In this document: positions 1-10,000 of the stretch, piece after piece
How the letters are laid out: every line of letters begins with the position of its first letter
Numbering within the stretch: position 1 is the first letter of the stretch
Origin: Mixta theicola
GTDB lineage: Bacteria; Pseudomonadota; Gammaproteobacteria; Enterobacterales; Enterobacteriaceae
Direction of reading: 5' to 3'
Assembly (NCBI RefSeq): GCF_002895925.1
Contig: NZ_NWUO01000003.1
Coordinates: 186,001-250,000 of the forward strand
DNA length: 64,000 nucleotides
Notes under the pieces: model-generated
The model's database searches: none
What the model was told of the DNA's origin: nothing
The model's input: the letters and a program-made list of their open reading frames with translations, nothing else
Made by a program: the position numbers and the translations under genes

Positions 1-996
1 GGCAAATTTGGTTGATATTAATATACTGTGCCGCTTCCGCAATGCGCGCCTTCACGCTTTCCGGCTCTTCCAGCTCTCCCTCTTTGGTAGTAATCAGCCC
101 TAACACTACCTGCTGATTGCCCGGCTTAATGAAGCGCAGCGGTTCGAAGCCACCGGAGCGCTCGTTATCATATTCAAGGAAGAAGGCATCGATATTAACG
201 CCGCCAAACAGAATCTCGGCAACCGGCTCATAGCCGCCCTCAGAAATCCAGGTAGAGCGGAAATTGCCGCGGCATACATGCAGCCCGACGGTCAGATCGG
301 CTGGCTTGCCCTCCAGCGCTTTGTTCAGTACGCGAGCATAGGTACGCGCCAGCTCTTCCGGATCGTCGCCGCGTTCGCGAATCTGACGTTTCTGATCTTC
401 CGAACAGAGATAGGCCCACACGGTATCGTCCAGCTGCAGATAACGGCAGCCCGCAGCATAAAAAGCTTTAATCGCATCACGATAGGTTAGCGCCAGGTCG
501 TCAAAATAGTCCGCCAGGTCAGGGTAAACCTCGGCATCTATCGTTTTACGACCGCCCCGGAAATGCAGTACGCTCGGGCTGGGAATGGTCATTTTAGCGA
601 CGGCATCGCCGCTGATGCTGTTAAGGAAGCGAAAGTCTTCCAGCATGGGATGTTCGCCGAAGCCCAGCTTGCCGGTAACGCGTATGCCGCGCGCCCTGGT
701 TTGTATGCCGTTGAACTGAATGCCCTGCTCCGCCTCGTAGCGTTCCACGCCCTGCAGACCATCAAAGAAATCAAAGTGCCACCAGGCGCGACGAAATTCG
801 CCGTCGGTCACGACCTGTAAGCCACAGGCGCGCTGCTGTTCCACTACGTGGCGGATCTCTTCATCTTCTACGCGACGCAGCGCAGCGGCATCAATTTCCC
901 CAGCGGCAAACTGCTCACGGGCGCGCTTAATCGCAGCCGGACGTAAAAAGCTGCCAACCACGTCGGCACGGAAAGGGGCGGTTGTTCTTTGCATGA
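1..996 (-). CDS. Cobalamin-independent methionine synthase-like protein (YxjG/YxjH type), C-terminus cut by window
   Basis: The minus strand is open from the ATG at 994-996 to the window edge (332 codons; the family is about 370 residues). The translation begins MQRTTAPFRADVVGSFLRP and contains VVTDGEFRR, QLDDTVWAYLC and GLHVCRGNFR. These are typical of the short single-domain MetE C-terminal family, which transfers a methyl group to homocysteine or related thiols. The His-x-Cys in HVCRGN fits the zinc/thiol-binding site; the remaining ligands lie partly beyond the edge. A GGAG-like site (AGGAGTTGAAC on the minus strand) precedes the ATG. Tandem MetJ boxes lie about 70 bp upstream, which supports a methionine role. 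Plus-strand ORFs at 278-490 and 563-820 are antisense shadows. The family is clear; the exact methyl donor is not. Confidence 0.88.
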
Positions 997-1067
997 TGTT
1001 CAACTCCTGTTACGAGGCGATCCCGCCCCGTTGATTTACCGGTGAAACAGTTTCAGACTTGTTTTTA

Positions 1068-1091
1068 AGACTTCTGGATGTCTATATGTCT
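1068..1091. promoter_or_regulatory. Tandem MetJ operator (three met boxes)
   Basis: Three contiguous 8-mers, AGACTTCT (1068-1075), GGATGTCT (1076-1083) and ATATGTCT (1084-1091), match the met box AGACGTCT at 7, 6 and 6 of 8 positions. MetJ binds such directly abutting boxes co-operatively. The array starts 72 bp upstream of the methionine synthase-like ATG, a suitable place for S-adenosylmethionine-dependent repression. Binding is inferred from sequence only. Confidence 0.7.
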
Positions 1092-1304
1092 TAAAGCAGC
1101 GTCGCACGCCTTCCCGTACGCAGCAAGAGAAGATGATTCATCTGACATGAAAAATATTCATGACCCGCTTCAGACAAGAAGCGGACAAGGGAATTGTGAT
1201 GAGCACTAATAACTGAGCAGGTACAATATGTTAAAACAGCCGAAAAAATCACGTTAGTAGCCTTATTTCTATCCTGATAACAGCGAATAAGGAAAATTCA
1301 GCTT

Positions 1305-1682
1305 ATGACGTTACACTACTATTTAAGAAACATTCTCATCGGAGTTCTTTGTTTAGTAGCTATTGGCTATAAATTGCTAAACAGCCCTGATGATTTAAAA
1401 CATCAGCTTATGTTATCGCATGCAATAATCAGCAGCCTATTATTTCCTTTTTCTAAGTTAACAGTTGAAACCATGGCATTAAAATTCACTACTAAAGATT
1501 TCTGGCATAGAGGTTTATTTAAAGAAGATATAGGAAAAAACGGTTTGTATGCGATCTTTTGGGTGTTCTGCTTTTACTTTGCCATACCACTGAGCATTGT
1601 TTTTTTATTGATCGTTAAAAAAACGACCCGGCAAAGCTGGTCGGTTTTCGCCATGCCTGTTAAATACCTAACCGTGAATTAA
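1305..1682 (+). CDS. Colicin E1-type (pore-former) immunity protein
   Basis: This 125-residue hydrophobic protein has three probable membrane segments (about residues 8-24, 36-52 and 80-104). Its start, MTLHYYLRNILIGVLC, and the internal pattern PFSKLTVETMALKFTTKDF follow the ColE1 immunity protein (MSLRYYIKNILFG..., PYSKYAIEYIAFNFIKKDF) along its length. Such proteins sit in the inner membrane and block the channel of the cognate colicin. It is about 12 residues longer than ColE1 Imm because it reads into the colicin remnant. It lies tail-to-tail with that remnant (overlap 1660-1682), the normal layout for pore-forming colicins. The base composition is AT-rich compared with the flanks, consistent with transfer. 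Confidence 0.82.
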   Translation: MTLHYYLRNILIGVLCLVAIGYKLLNSPDDLKHQLMLSHAIISSLLFPFSKLTVETMALKFTTKDFWHRGLFKEDIGKNGLYAIFWVFCFYFAIPLSIVFLLIVKKTTRQSWSVFAMPVKYLTVN

Positions 1683-1916
1683 CAGAATTAATCAAAGCGT
1701 CATTAACAAAAGCACCCGCTAGCGCCATAATTAATGCAAAACCAATAATACCTAACGGCAAACCTGTGATAATGCTGAAAGTAAAGGCCACCAAAGCTAT
1801 TGCGGCCCTGTTTGCATACGATCGCCTGCATGCCCCTTAGAACCGCCGCCCGGCTCAGGATCCGATCCACGTTCTGAACTCCAGTTCGTACCATCGCCGT
1901 AGTTAGAGCCTGCCAT
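1660..1916 (-). pseudogene. Remnant of a pore-forming colicin gene (internal deletion and frameshift)
   Basis: From the ATG at 1914-1916, preceded by AAGGAT, the minus strand encodes MAGSNYGDGTNWSSERG and then Gly/Pro-rich residues, a typical glycine-rich colicin N-terminus. It stops after about 39 codons. In another frame the strand then encodes a hydrophobic hairpin (FTFSIITGLPLGIIGFALIM) and ends NDALINSVNSRLGI, matching the C-terminal end of ColE1-type pore domains (ColE1 ends ...INEVLGI). The receptor-binding region and most of the pore domain are missing, so the product cannot be a functional colicin. The neighbouring immunity gene is intact. Confidence 0.78.
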
Positions 1917-2600
1917 ATGCTTATCCTTTTGCTTGTTGATATACAGTTCTTATGAAAAACCAGAGGTGCGATTTAACACCTACAAGCTATCGACAGTGAC
2001 GACATTACAGTCCATCGTATATCTTTCAATATTATAAAATTAAAAAAACGTCCTGCATCACAAATAAAAAAATGAATAATTCCCTCTTACTGTGCCAACA
2101 AAAATTAACTTCACAGGCACCGTTTAGATGTGGATATTTCCGATTATTAATATCATTAACGCCAGCACATCTTATCTCTTAGCTCAAAATCTGTTTTTAT
2201 CAATATGATACTACCGAAAACTATAATACGGTTCTGTAATATTCATCCTGAACGCATTACAAAAAATCCAAAATTTTTGGAAAATAATTTAATAAATTAC
2301 ATCGAACATAGTTATAAGCGTTTTGAAAAAGGAACAACATTTAAAAAACCACGGACTCTTACGAGCCGAAAAACCATTGCGATTGCGGATAATTATCTTA
2401 AAGGCAATCCTTTCCAGGCTATATTCCTTAGCAAATAATCCTGTTGTTATTGCTATGCCAGATCGCTGTTATTATAAATTTTGGTAACGCAGCACAGGAA
2501 TATAACGCACGCATCATAAGCGTTTAATTAACCATTAAAATAGTTAGTTGCATCGTTTGCGCAGGGCTGGACACAAACCCGATAAGAATAGCGGAATAGG
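1917..2600. other. AT-rich spacer upstream of the colicin remnant
   Basis: About 680 bp of AT-rich sequence, different in composition from the GC-rich pst/pho genes next to it. It would have held the colicin promoter. There is a CTGTATAT half-site near 1939-1946 (minus strand), but I cannot find the second half of a LexA box. The only ORF is the doubtful one at 2205-2438. Confidence 0.5.
2205..2438 (+). CDS. Doubtful small ORF, AT-rich
   Basis: A 77-residue ORF beginning MILPKTIIRFCNIHPERI, lysine- and asparagine-rich, with no recognisable domain and no clear Shine-Dalgarno sequence. It lies in the foreign-looking AT-rich islet beside the colicin remnant. It could be a small accessory gene, the tail of a degraded one, or chance coding in AT-rich DNA. 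I do not recognise it. Confidence 0.25.
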   Translation: MILPKTIIRFCNIHPERITKNPKFLENNLINYIEHSYKRFEKGTTFKKPRTLTSRKTIAIADNYLKGNPFQAIFLSK

Positions 2601-3527
2601 TCAGGGAGAGAGTAACGCCCTCGCCTCGGCAATCTGTTGGTCGGAAAGCGGCAGATAGCCGGCCTGGCTGACCAGCGCCTGACCCTGCGGAGAAAGCACG
2701 TGGCGTAAAAAGGCGGCGGTGAGCGGCTCCGGCGCCTTGCCCGGCGGTTTGTTGATATAGATATAAAGCGGGCGCGCATAGGGATAGCGTCCGCTGCGAA
2801 TGGTCGCGGCATCCGGCATCACGGCTTCGCCCTCTTTCGCCAGCGCCAGCGTTTTCGCACCGCTGATATGAAAACCAAAGCTGGCGTAGCCAATGGCGTT
2901 AAGGTTGCGCGCCACCGCCTGCACCACCGCCGTTGAGCCGGGATACTCGCCAACGTCACGACGAAAATCGCCGCTGCAGAGCGCCTGCTGTTTGAAAAAA
3001 CCCCAGGTGCCGGACGCCGAGTTGCGGCCCAGCCGCTGTAGCGATCGCTCACGCCAGCTGGCCTGCTTTAACCCCACATCACCCCAGGTTTGTGGTGAAC
3101 GGGCCGCGCCGCAGCGCCGCGTCACGGAAAAAATCGCGTCAAGCTGCTGCGCGTTAAGCTGGGTAAGCGGATTGTCCTGATTGACCACAACCACCAGCGC
3201 ATCCAGCGCGACCGGCACCGCCAGCGGCGGATAGCCATAGCGCTGTTGAAACAGCTGACGTTCTGAAGGCTGCATCGGTCGGCTCATGGCGCCCAGCTGT
3301 GCCGCGCCTGCGGCCAGCGCGGTAGGTGCGGTGGAAGAGCCGGCGGCCTGAACCTGCACATTAACGCCCGGATACTGCAGGTTAAAACTTTCGCCCCACA
3401 GCGCCATTAAATTTCCCAGCGTATCTGAGCCGACGCTGCTGAGATTTCCCGCCAGCAGGACGGTTTTCGCCTGCAGCGCGCCGGAAAACAGCAGCAGCAG
3501 CACCATGATGATTTTCATACTTTGCAT
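2601..3527 (-). CDS. PstS-like phosphate-binding periplasmic protein
   Basis: A 308-residue protein with a Sec signal peptide (residues about 1-21, cleavage after LQA) followed by a PstS-type binding-protein fold. AGSSTAPTALAAGAAQLGAMSRPM and RNSASGTWGFF correspond to the phosphate-coordinating loops (Ser/Thr-rich AGSST and SGT). It probably captures phosphate in the periplasm. It starts 3 bp after the phoR stop on the same strand, so it is likely the third gene of a phoB-phoR operon. No pstCAB genes follow, so it must feed the chromosomal Pst importer elsewhere or act as a sensor. An ATG at 3516-3518 (MKIIMVLLLLF) is an alternative start. Confidence 0.82.
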   Translation of the reverse strand: MQSMKIIMVLLLLFSGALQAKTVLLAGNLSSVGSDTLGNLMALWGESFNLQYPGVNVQVQAAGSSTAPTALAAGAAQLGAMSRPMQPSERQLFQQRYGYPPLAVPVALDALVVVVNQDNPLTQLNAQQLDAIFSVTRRCGAARSPQTWGDVGLKQASWRERSLQRLGRNSASGTWGFFKQQALCSGDFRRDVGEYPGSTAVVQAVARNLNAIGYASFGFHISGAKTLALAKEGEAVMPDAATIRSGRYPYARPLYIYINKPPGKAPEPLTAAFLRHVLSPQGQALVSQAGYLPLSDQQIAEARALLSP

Positions 3528-3530
3528 CCG

Positions 3531-4850
3531 TCAGATTTTATGCGCCGCATTGTCCGGCAGATGCTGGCTGACAATCAACCTTGTCGGCAGGATAAAACTG
3601 AAACAGGTCTCTTTATGCGGCTGGCTGGTAATATTAAGGCGCGCGCCATGATGGCTCAGAGCATGTTTAACAATCGCCAGCCCCAGCCCGCTGCCGCCGG
3701 TCGCGCGCGATCGTGCCTTATCGACCCGATAAAAACGCTCGGTCAGGCGCGGCAAATGTTCCTGGGCAATGCCTGGCCCGTTATCTTTCACCGCAAACAG
3801 CGCGCCCTGTTTGCAAAACTGCCAGCTGACTTCGATACGCGTGCCTTCCGGCGTATGGTTAACCGCGTTGTACACCAGATTGGAAATGGCGCTGCGTAGC
3901 TGCTCTTCGTTGCCGAACACTTTCAGCTGCGGATCGGTATGAAATTCAATCTGATGACGGCCGTTACTCAGGGTTTCCGCCTCGCGCTGCAGCAGCCGCA
4001 GCATCATCGGCACATCCACTTTCTCCGCCAGATCGATGGCGGGCGCGGCCTCAATACGCGACAGCGTCAGCAGCTGTTTCACCAGCCCATCCATTCGGCG
4101 TGTCTGCTCCTGCATGGTTTGCAGCGCCTTTTCGCGTGATTTCCCTTCCAGCACCGCATCGCTCATCATTTCCAGATAGCCCTGCAGCACCGTTAGCGGC
4201 GTGCGCAGCTCATGGCTAACGTTGGCGAAAAAGTTACGCCGTGCGCCCTCCAGCTGATGCATCTGCGTGACATCGCGCGCCACCAGCAGCCACTGGCCTT
4301 CGCTATAGGGCATCACGCGAAACTCCATATGCAGCTGATTATTGATTACCAGCGTCAGCGGACGGACGAAATCCTGCTGGCGCAGATAGCGGGAAAATTC
4401 AGGATAGCGCAGCAGGTTAAGAATATTTTGGCCGTTATCTTCCGGCCAGCGCAGGCCAAGATGCTGCTGCGCCAGGCCGTTGCACCAGAAAATAGCGCCT
4501 TCATCGGTGGTCAGCACCACCGCATCGGGCAGGGATTCCGCCCCGCTGCGAAAGCGTTTAATCAGGTTCCCCAATTCGCGACGGCGACGGCGGTTGCGTA
4601 GCTGCATCTGGTAAAGCCCGTAAAACAGCGGCTCCCAACTCCACTGACCTGTGGGCGGCGTCATGGTGCGATCGGTCCACAGCCAGTGCGACAGACGCAG
4701 CAAATTCCAGAAGTGCCAGCCCAACAGCAGCAGCACGGCGCACAGCAGGAACCACGGCAAATAACCGATAACCAGTCCAGCCAGCAGCGCGGGCAAACAG
4801 ACAAGCAGCAGTTCCAGTAATAGTCTCTTCCAGGAGAGGCGTTCCAGCAC
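3531..4850 (-). CDS. phoR: Phosphate regulon sensor histidine kinase PhoR
   Basis: This 439-residue inner-membrane kinase has two N-terminal membrane segments (about residues 10-48), a charged linker and a PAS domain (about 98-190). A HisKA domain follows with phospho-acceptor His213 in VSHELRTPL, then a HATPase domain with N box [10 protein letters not shown] and G boxes DNGPGI and [12 protein letters not shown]. His213 has the same number as in E. coli PhoR. It autophosphorylates under phosphate limitation, passes the phosphate to PhoB, and is held off by the Pst transporter and PhoU when phosphate is plentiful. It lies 14 bp downstream of phoB in the usual operon. Confidence 0.96.
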   Translation of the reverse strand: MLERLSWKRLLLELLLVCLPALLAGLVIGYLPWFLLCAVLLLLGWHFWNLLRLSHWLWTDRTMTPPTGQWSWEPLFYGLYQMQLRNRRRRRELGNLIKRFRSGAESLPDAVVLTTDEGAIFWCNGLAQQHLGLRWPEDNGQNILNLLRYPEFSRYLRQQDFVRPLTLVINNQLHMEFRVMPYSEGQWLLVARDVTQMHQLEGARRNFFANVSHELRTPLTVLQGYLEMMSDAVLEGKSREKALQTMQEQTRRMDGLVKQLLTLSRIEAAPAIDLAEKVDVPMMLRLLQREAETLSNGRHQIEFHTDPQLKVFGNEEQLRSAISNLVYNAVNHTPEGTRIEVSWQFCKQGALFAVKDNGPGIAQEHLPRLTERFYRVDKARSRATGGSGLGLAIVKHALSHHGARLNITSQPHKETCFSFILPTRLIVSQHLPDNAAHKI

Positions 4851-4864
4851 GAGGCAGACTCCGA

Positions 4865-5554
4865 TCAGTAACGAGCGGAGAAACGGTAGCCCGTTCCACG
4901 AACGGTTTGCACCATTCGATCGTGGCCGGTCAGCTCCAGCGCCTTACGCAGCCGCCGAATATGCACGTCAACCGTGCGATCTTCAACGTAAACGTTAGTG
5001 CCCCAGACGTTATTCAACAGCTGTTCACGGCTGTAAACGCGCTCCGGGTGCGTCATAAAAAAGTGCAGCAGCTTATATTCCGTCGGGCCCATCTCCAGCG
5101 GCGTGGTTTCCGACATCACGCGGTGTGAAGAAGGATCAAGGCTCAGCCCCTGAATTTCAATCACATCCTCAACCGCCATCGGCGAAATCCGGCGCAGCAC
5201 CGCCTTAATGCGCGCCATCAGCTCTTTTGGCGAGAAGGGTTTGGTGATGTAATCATCAGCGCCCACTTCCAGACCCCGTACGCGATCCTCTTCTTCGCCG
5301 CGCGCGGTCAGCATCATGACCGGAATATCGCGCGTCATCGCTTCGCGCTTGAGATGTTTAATAAACTGAATGCCGCTACCGCCGGGCAACATCCAGTCAA
5401 GCAGGATCAGATCGGGCCAGGGTTCGATTAGCAGGTTGACGGCGCTGTCATAATCATCCGCCTCAACAGGCTGATAATCATTTTGCTCCAGCACGAAACA
5501 CAACATTTCCCTGATGGGGGCTTCATCTTCGACAACCAGAATGCGCTTAGCCAT
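4865..5554 (-). CDS. phoB: Phosphate regulon response regulator PhoB
   Basis: A 229-residue OmpR-family regulator. The receiver domain (1-125) has acidic residues ED at 10-11, phospho-acceptor Asp53 in LLDWMLPGG, and the conserved Lys in [13 protein letters not shown]. The C-terminal winged helix (about 130-229) contains [19 protein letters not shown] and [12 protein letters not shown]. When phosphorylated by PhoR it binds Pho boxes and activates phosphate-starvation genes, including its own operon: a Pho box lies upstream at 5603-5635. Length and sequence are typical of enterobacterial PhoB. Confidence 0.97.
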   Translation of the reverse strand: MAKRILVVEDEAPIREMLCFVLEQNDYQPVEADDYDSAVNLLIEPWPDLILLDWMLPGGSGIQFIKHLKREAMTRDIPVMMLTARGEEEDRVRGLEVGADDYITKPFSPKELMARIKAVLRRISPMAVEDVIEIQGLSLDPSSHRVMSETTPLEMGPTEYKLLHFFMTHPERVYSREQLLNNVWGTNVYVEDRTVDVHIRRLRKALELTGHDRMVQTVRGTGYRFSARY

Positions 5555-5602
5555 TATTGCTCCTGCGAATGTGACTCTCAGTCACGGGAATTTGCGGCGT
5601 CA

Positions 5603-5635
5603 TTATGCGTCAGTTTTATGACAGATTTATGAAAA
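5603..5635 (-). promoter_or_regulatory. Pho box upstream of phoB
   Basis: On the minus strand the sequence CTGTCATAAAACTGACG (5624 down to 5608) is flanked by TTTTTCATAAAT upstream and CATAATGACG downstream. This gives direct repeats of the CTGTCA-type PhoB half-site at 11-bp spacing and resembles the E. coli phoB promoter. It implies autoregulation of phoB-phoR and of the pstS-like gene behind them. Confidence 0.85.
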
Positions 5636-5802
5636 ATGCACGGCCCCTGTGGCGCTTTAATAACGCTTTTGTGAAGCAATCAGAAGGTGCTTTCTAAAAT
5701 GCTGAGCCAGCCAACGCACAGGATATTATCAATCCAGTTCCCTTCTGCGGCTTAGCTCTGGTTATAATCGCCCCCGGAGATCTGCTATTAGCTGGGAGTT
5801 CT

Positions 5803-7032
5803 ATGCGCATTATTCACACTTCAGACTGGCATCTCGGTCAGTTTTTCTATACCCGCAGCCGTGCCGCCGAGCATCAGGCCTTTTTTAACTGGCTGATTGA
5901 ACGGGTTGAAGAACACCGGGTCGATGCGGTGATTGTCGCCGGGGATATTTTTGATACCGGATCGCCGCCCAGCTATGCGCGCGAACTCTATAACCGTTTC
6001 GTGGTGGATCTGCATCGCACCGGCTGCCAGCTGATTGTGCTGGGCGGCAACCACGATTCCGTTGCCACGCTAAACGAATCGCGCGAACTGTTGGCCTGTC
6101 TGAACACGCGGGTCATTGCCGCCGCCAGCAGCGATCCCGAAGAGCAGGTTCTTACGTTGATGACCCGTCAGGGCGAGCCGGGCGCGGTGCTGTGCGCCAT
6201 CCCTTTCCTGCGTCCGCGCGATATTATGCGCAGCCAGGCGGGCCAGTCCGGCGAGCAAAAGCAGATCGGCCTGTTGAACGCCATTACGCAGCACTATCAG
6301 CGCAGCTATCAGCACGCCCGCCAGCTTAGCCAGCAGGCAGAGCGACCGCTGCCGGTGATCGCCACCGGCCACCTGACCACCGTCGGCGTAAGCAAAAGCG
6401 AAGCGGTGCGCGATATTTATATCGGCACGCTAGATGCGTTTCCGGCGCAGGCGTTTCCCGCCGCCGATTATATTGCGCTCGGTCATATTCATCGTCCGCA
6501 GCGCATCGCCGGCAGCGAACACATCCGCTATAGCGGCTCGCCGCTGCCGCTCAGCTTCGATGAGCTGGGCAGCGAGAAAAGCGTGTTTCTGGTCAGTTTC
6601 GCCGACGGCAAGCTGGACTGCGTCGAACCTTTGCCTGTGCCCGGCTTTCAGCCGATGCAAACCATCAGGGGCACGCTGGCGGAGATCGAACAGCAGCTGA
6701 AACCGTTTGCCGATGCCTCTCCGCCTCGTCCGGTGTGGCTGGATATTGAAATTACCACCCAGGAATATCTGCATAATATGCAGCAGCATATCCAGGCGCT
6801 GACCGCGGGTTTACCGGTCGAAGTGCTGCTGATACGCCGCAGCCGCGAGCAGCGTGAGCGGGCGCTTGCTCGTCTGCAAAACGAGACGCTGAGCGAACTG
6901 AAAGTAGAAGATGTCTTTGAACGGCGGCTGGAGCAGGAAGAGGAAACGGACGAGGCGCGGCGCACGCGCGTACGTCAGCTATTTAGCGGCACGCTGGATG
7001 CGCTTTATCAGGGCGAGGAGAACCAGCCATGA
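5803..7032 (+). CDS. sbcD: Exonuclease subunit SbcD (Mre11 family)
   Basis: A 409-residue Mn-dependent nuclease subunit of SbcCD. The calcineurin-like metallophosphoesterase motifs appear in order: HTSDWHLG (residues 5-12), [15 protein letters not shown], and later ATGHL and ALGHIHRPQ. With SbcC it cleaves hairpins and protein-blocked DNA ends and processes palindromes. The start ATG follows GGGAG. The gene overlaps sbcC by 4 bp (ATGA), showing translational coupling. Confidence 0.97.
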   Translation: MRIIHTSDWHLGQFFYTRSRAAEHQAFFNWLIERVEEHRVDAVIVAGDIFDTGSPPSYARELYNRFVVDLHRTGCQLIVLGGNHDSVATLNESRELLACLNTRVIAAASSDPEEQVLTLMTRQGEPGAVLCAIPFLRPRDIMRSQAGQSGEQKQIGLLNAITQHYQRSYQHARQLSQQAERPLPVIATGHLTTVGVSKSEAVRDIYIGTLDAFPAQAFPAADYIALGHIHRPQRIAGSEHIRYSGSPLPLSFDELGSEKSVFLVSFADGKLDCVEPLPVPGFQPMQTIRGTLAEIEQQLKPFADASPPRPVWLDIEITTQEYLHNMQQHIQALTAGLPVEVLLIRRSREQRERALARLQNETLSELKVEDVFERRLEQEEETDEARRTRVRQLFSGTLDALYQGEENQP

Positions 7033-10000
7033 AAATTTTGTCCCTGCGTTTTAAAAACATCAACTCGTTAAAGGGCGAATGGAAAATCGATTTCACCCGC
7101 GAACCCTTTGCCAGCAGCGGACTGTTTGCCATCACCGGCCCGACCGGCGCCGGTAAAACCACCCTGCTTGATGCGATTTGCCTGGCGCTGTACCACGAAA
7201 CCTCGCGTCTGGGGAAAATCTCCCAGACGCAAAATGAACTGATCAGCCGCGATACCGCTGAATGCCTCGCCGAAGTAGAGTTTGAGGTTAAAGGTGAAGC
7301 CTGGCGCGCCTTCTGGAGCCAGAACCGGGCCCGCGGCGCGGTGGACGGCAATCTGCAGGCGCCGCGCGTAGAGCTGGCGCGCTGCGCGGATAACGTTATC
7401 GTCGCCGATAAGGTGAAAGACAAGCTGGAGATGATCGCCCAGCTGACCGGACTCGATTTTGCCCGCTTTACCAAATCGATGATGCTGTCGCAGGGGCAGT
7501 TCGCCGCCTTCCTGAACGCGGACGCCAACGATCGCGCCGAGCTGCTGGAAGAGTTAACCGGCACCGAAATTTACGGCCAGCTCTCATCGCGTATTTATGA
7601 ACAGCATAAGCAGGCGCGCATTGAGCTGGATCGGCTGCGGGCGGGCGCGGCGGGAATGGCGCTGCTGGATACAACGGCACGGCAGCAGCTTGAACATGAA
7701 TTACAGGCGCTGACGCAGCAGGAAAATCAGCTGCATCAGCAGCTTAACCACCTGCGGCAGCAGCAGCAGTGGCTTAGCCAGCAACAGCGTCTGGAGCAGG
7801 AAAAAAACCAGGCGATCGACGCGCAGCAGCAGGCGGAAAGCCGCTGGCAGCAGGCAGAAGCGGAACGTCAGCGACTGGCGCGATCGGAACCGGCGGAAAA
7901 GCTGCGTCCGCTCTGGCAACAGCGCCAGCAGCTACGGCAGGATCTGGTGCAGCTTAACCTGCAGACGCAGCAGCTTTCCGCTTCACTTCAGCAGGCCAGT
8001 GAGCAGTTACAAACCTTGCACCACCAGCAGCAGCAGGCTGAACAGGCGCACCAGCAGCTGCATACGCAATGGCGGCAGCAGGAAAGCCTGATCAACGAAC
8101 AGGTGATCCCGCTCGACCATCAAATCGAGACGCTGGCGCAGCAGCTCACCCTTCAGCAGCAAACGCTGCAGGAAAACCAGCTCGCACTACAGCAGCGCCA
8201 ACAGCGTCAGCAGCAGCTAAGCAACGAACATCAGACGCTGCATACGCAGCAGCAGCAGGAGCAACGGTGGCGCCGCGAGCGTGCTCAGGTGGCGAACTGG
8301 GGCGATCTGCTGGGCGGCTGGCGTGAGCGTTTTCAGCAACAGCTGCAGCTACAGGATAACCTCAACGCGTTGCAGGCAAAGCAGCGGCAGTATCAGCAAC
8401 AGCGCGATGAACAGCAGCAGCAGCTCAGTCAGCTGATGGCGCAAGCCGCCCCGCTGGAAAGCGAGCTGGAACATGCCCGCCAGCAGGTGCAGCAGGCAGA
8501 GCAAGCACTTACTGCACTTCAGCAACAGCCGGAAAGCACGCTGCGTCTCCAGCTGGAACAGCTACAGCAGCAGCGCCCGCTGCGACAGCAGTTAGCTGTC
8601 GTCTCCTCTACTCTGCGTCCGCTTAGCCAGCGTTACGCTCAGCAACAGCAGGAGCTGCAGGCGCTGGACGCGCAGATCCTGCAGCAAACGCAGCAGCTGG
8701 AGCAGCAGCGTCAGGCGTGGAAAGAGAAGCATCAGCATCGCGTTGACCTGGAAAAGCGTCTGGAGCTGGAGCGCCGGATTGTCAGCCTTGAGCAGGAGCG
8801 CGCACGCTTAGTCGCCGGTGAACCCTGCGCGCTGTGCGGCTCCACCGAACATCCAGCGGTGGAGCGCTACCAAACGCTGACCTTAACGGAAAATCAGCAG
8901 CGTCTGGAAGAAATTCGCCAGCAGGAAGAGCAGTTAAAAATTGCCGGCGTCACCAGCAGCGAGCAGCTAAAGGCGCTACAGGGCCAGCAGGCGCGGCTCA
9001 GCCAGCAGCAGCAGACGCTAAACGGCGAACGGTTGCGCCAGCAGGATGAATGGCAAACGCTGCTGGCTGCTGCGAGCCTGACGCTGGCGCTGGAAGATGA
9101 GGCGGGACTCAACGCCTGGATCGGCCAGCAGGAGCAGCAGGAAAAAGCGCTGCAGCAGCAGCAACAGCTGCAGGAACAGGCTACGCGCAGGGTGCAGCAG
9201 GCGAAAGAGGCGCTGGCGGCCTGTCAGCAACGCTGGCAACAGCAGCATCAGGCGCGCCAGCTGGCGGAGCAGCAGCTGCGCTACAGCCAGCAACAGTGGC
9301 AGGATGCGGAGCAGCACTGTCAGCAGCTCGTGGCACAGCGGCAACAGTTCACAGAAACCCTGACGCAGGAACTGGCGCAGCATCAGCTTACGCTGCCGGA
9401 GCCTCAGGCGCAGCAGGTCTGGCTGGAGGAGCGTCAGAGCGAATGGCGGCGCTGGCAGAAAAGCGAGCAAGTGCTTACCGATATAGCGAAGCGCCTCGCC
9501 GCCTGCGATACGGCCCTGAGCGCCAGTAATGAGGAGCTGGCGCAGCTGGCGCAGCAGAAACTACGGACCGAAACGCTGATGCAGTCACAGCAGCAGCAGC
9601 TGGAGGCGCTGCGTCAGCAGCGTCATCGTCTGCTGGGCGACAGCGCTATTTCTGAAATCCGCCAGCAGTGGCAGCAGCGTCTGTTGCAGGCGGAAACCGG
9701 GGCGCGCGAACAGCAGCAGCGCTGGCAGCAAAGCCAGGATCGGTTAAATAACCTGACCGGACAGCATAATTCTTTGGCGCAGCAGCTCCAGACCACGCAG
9801 AAACGCCACGACGAGCGGCTGTTGCAGTTTACTCAGGCATTGCAGGAGAGCCACTTTAGCGATGAAGCGGCTTTCCGCGCCGCGCTGCTGGATGAGCAGG
9901 AGGCGCTGGCGCTGCGTGAGCGCTGTCAGCAGCTGGAAGCGCAGCGCCAGCAGGCGATTACGCTGGCGCTGCGCGCTGAACAGAGCCAGGCGCAGCATCT

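Noticed and set aside
278-820. Plus-strand ORFs across the first kilobase
   Set aside because: They are antisense to a continuous minus-strand methionine synthase-like frame with clear family motifs.
1703-1894. 63-codon minus-strand ORF in the colicin region
   Set aside because: It is the wrong frame for both the Gly-rich N-terminus and most of the hydrophobic hairpin; the frames on either side carry the colicin homology.
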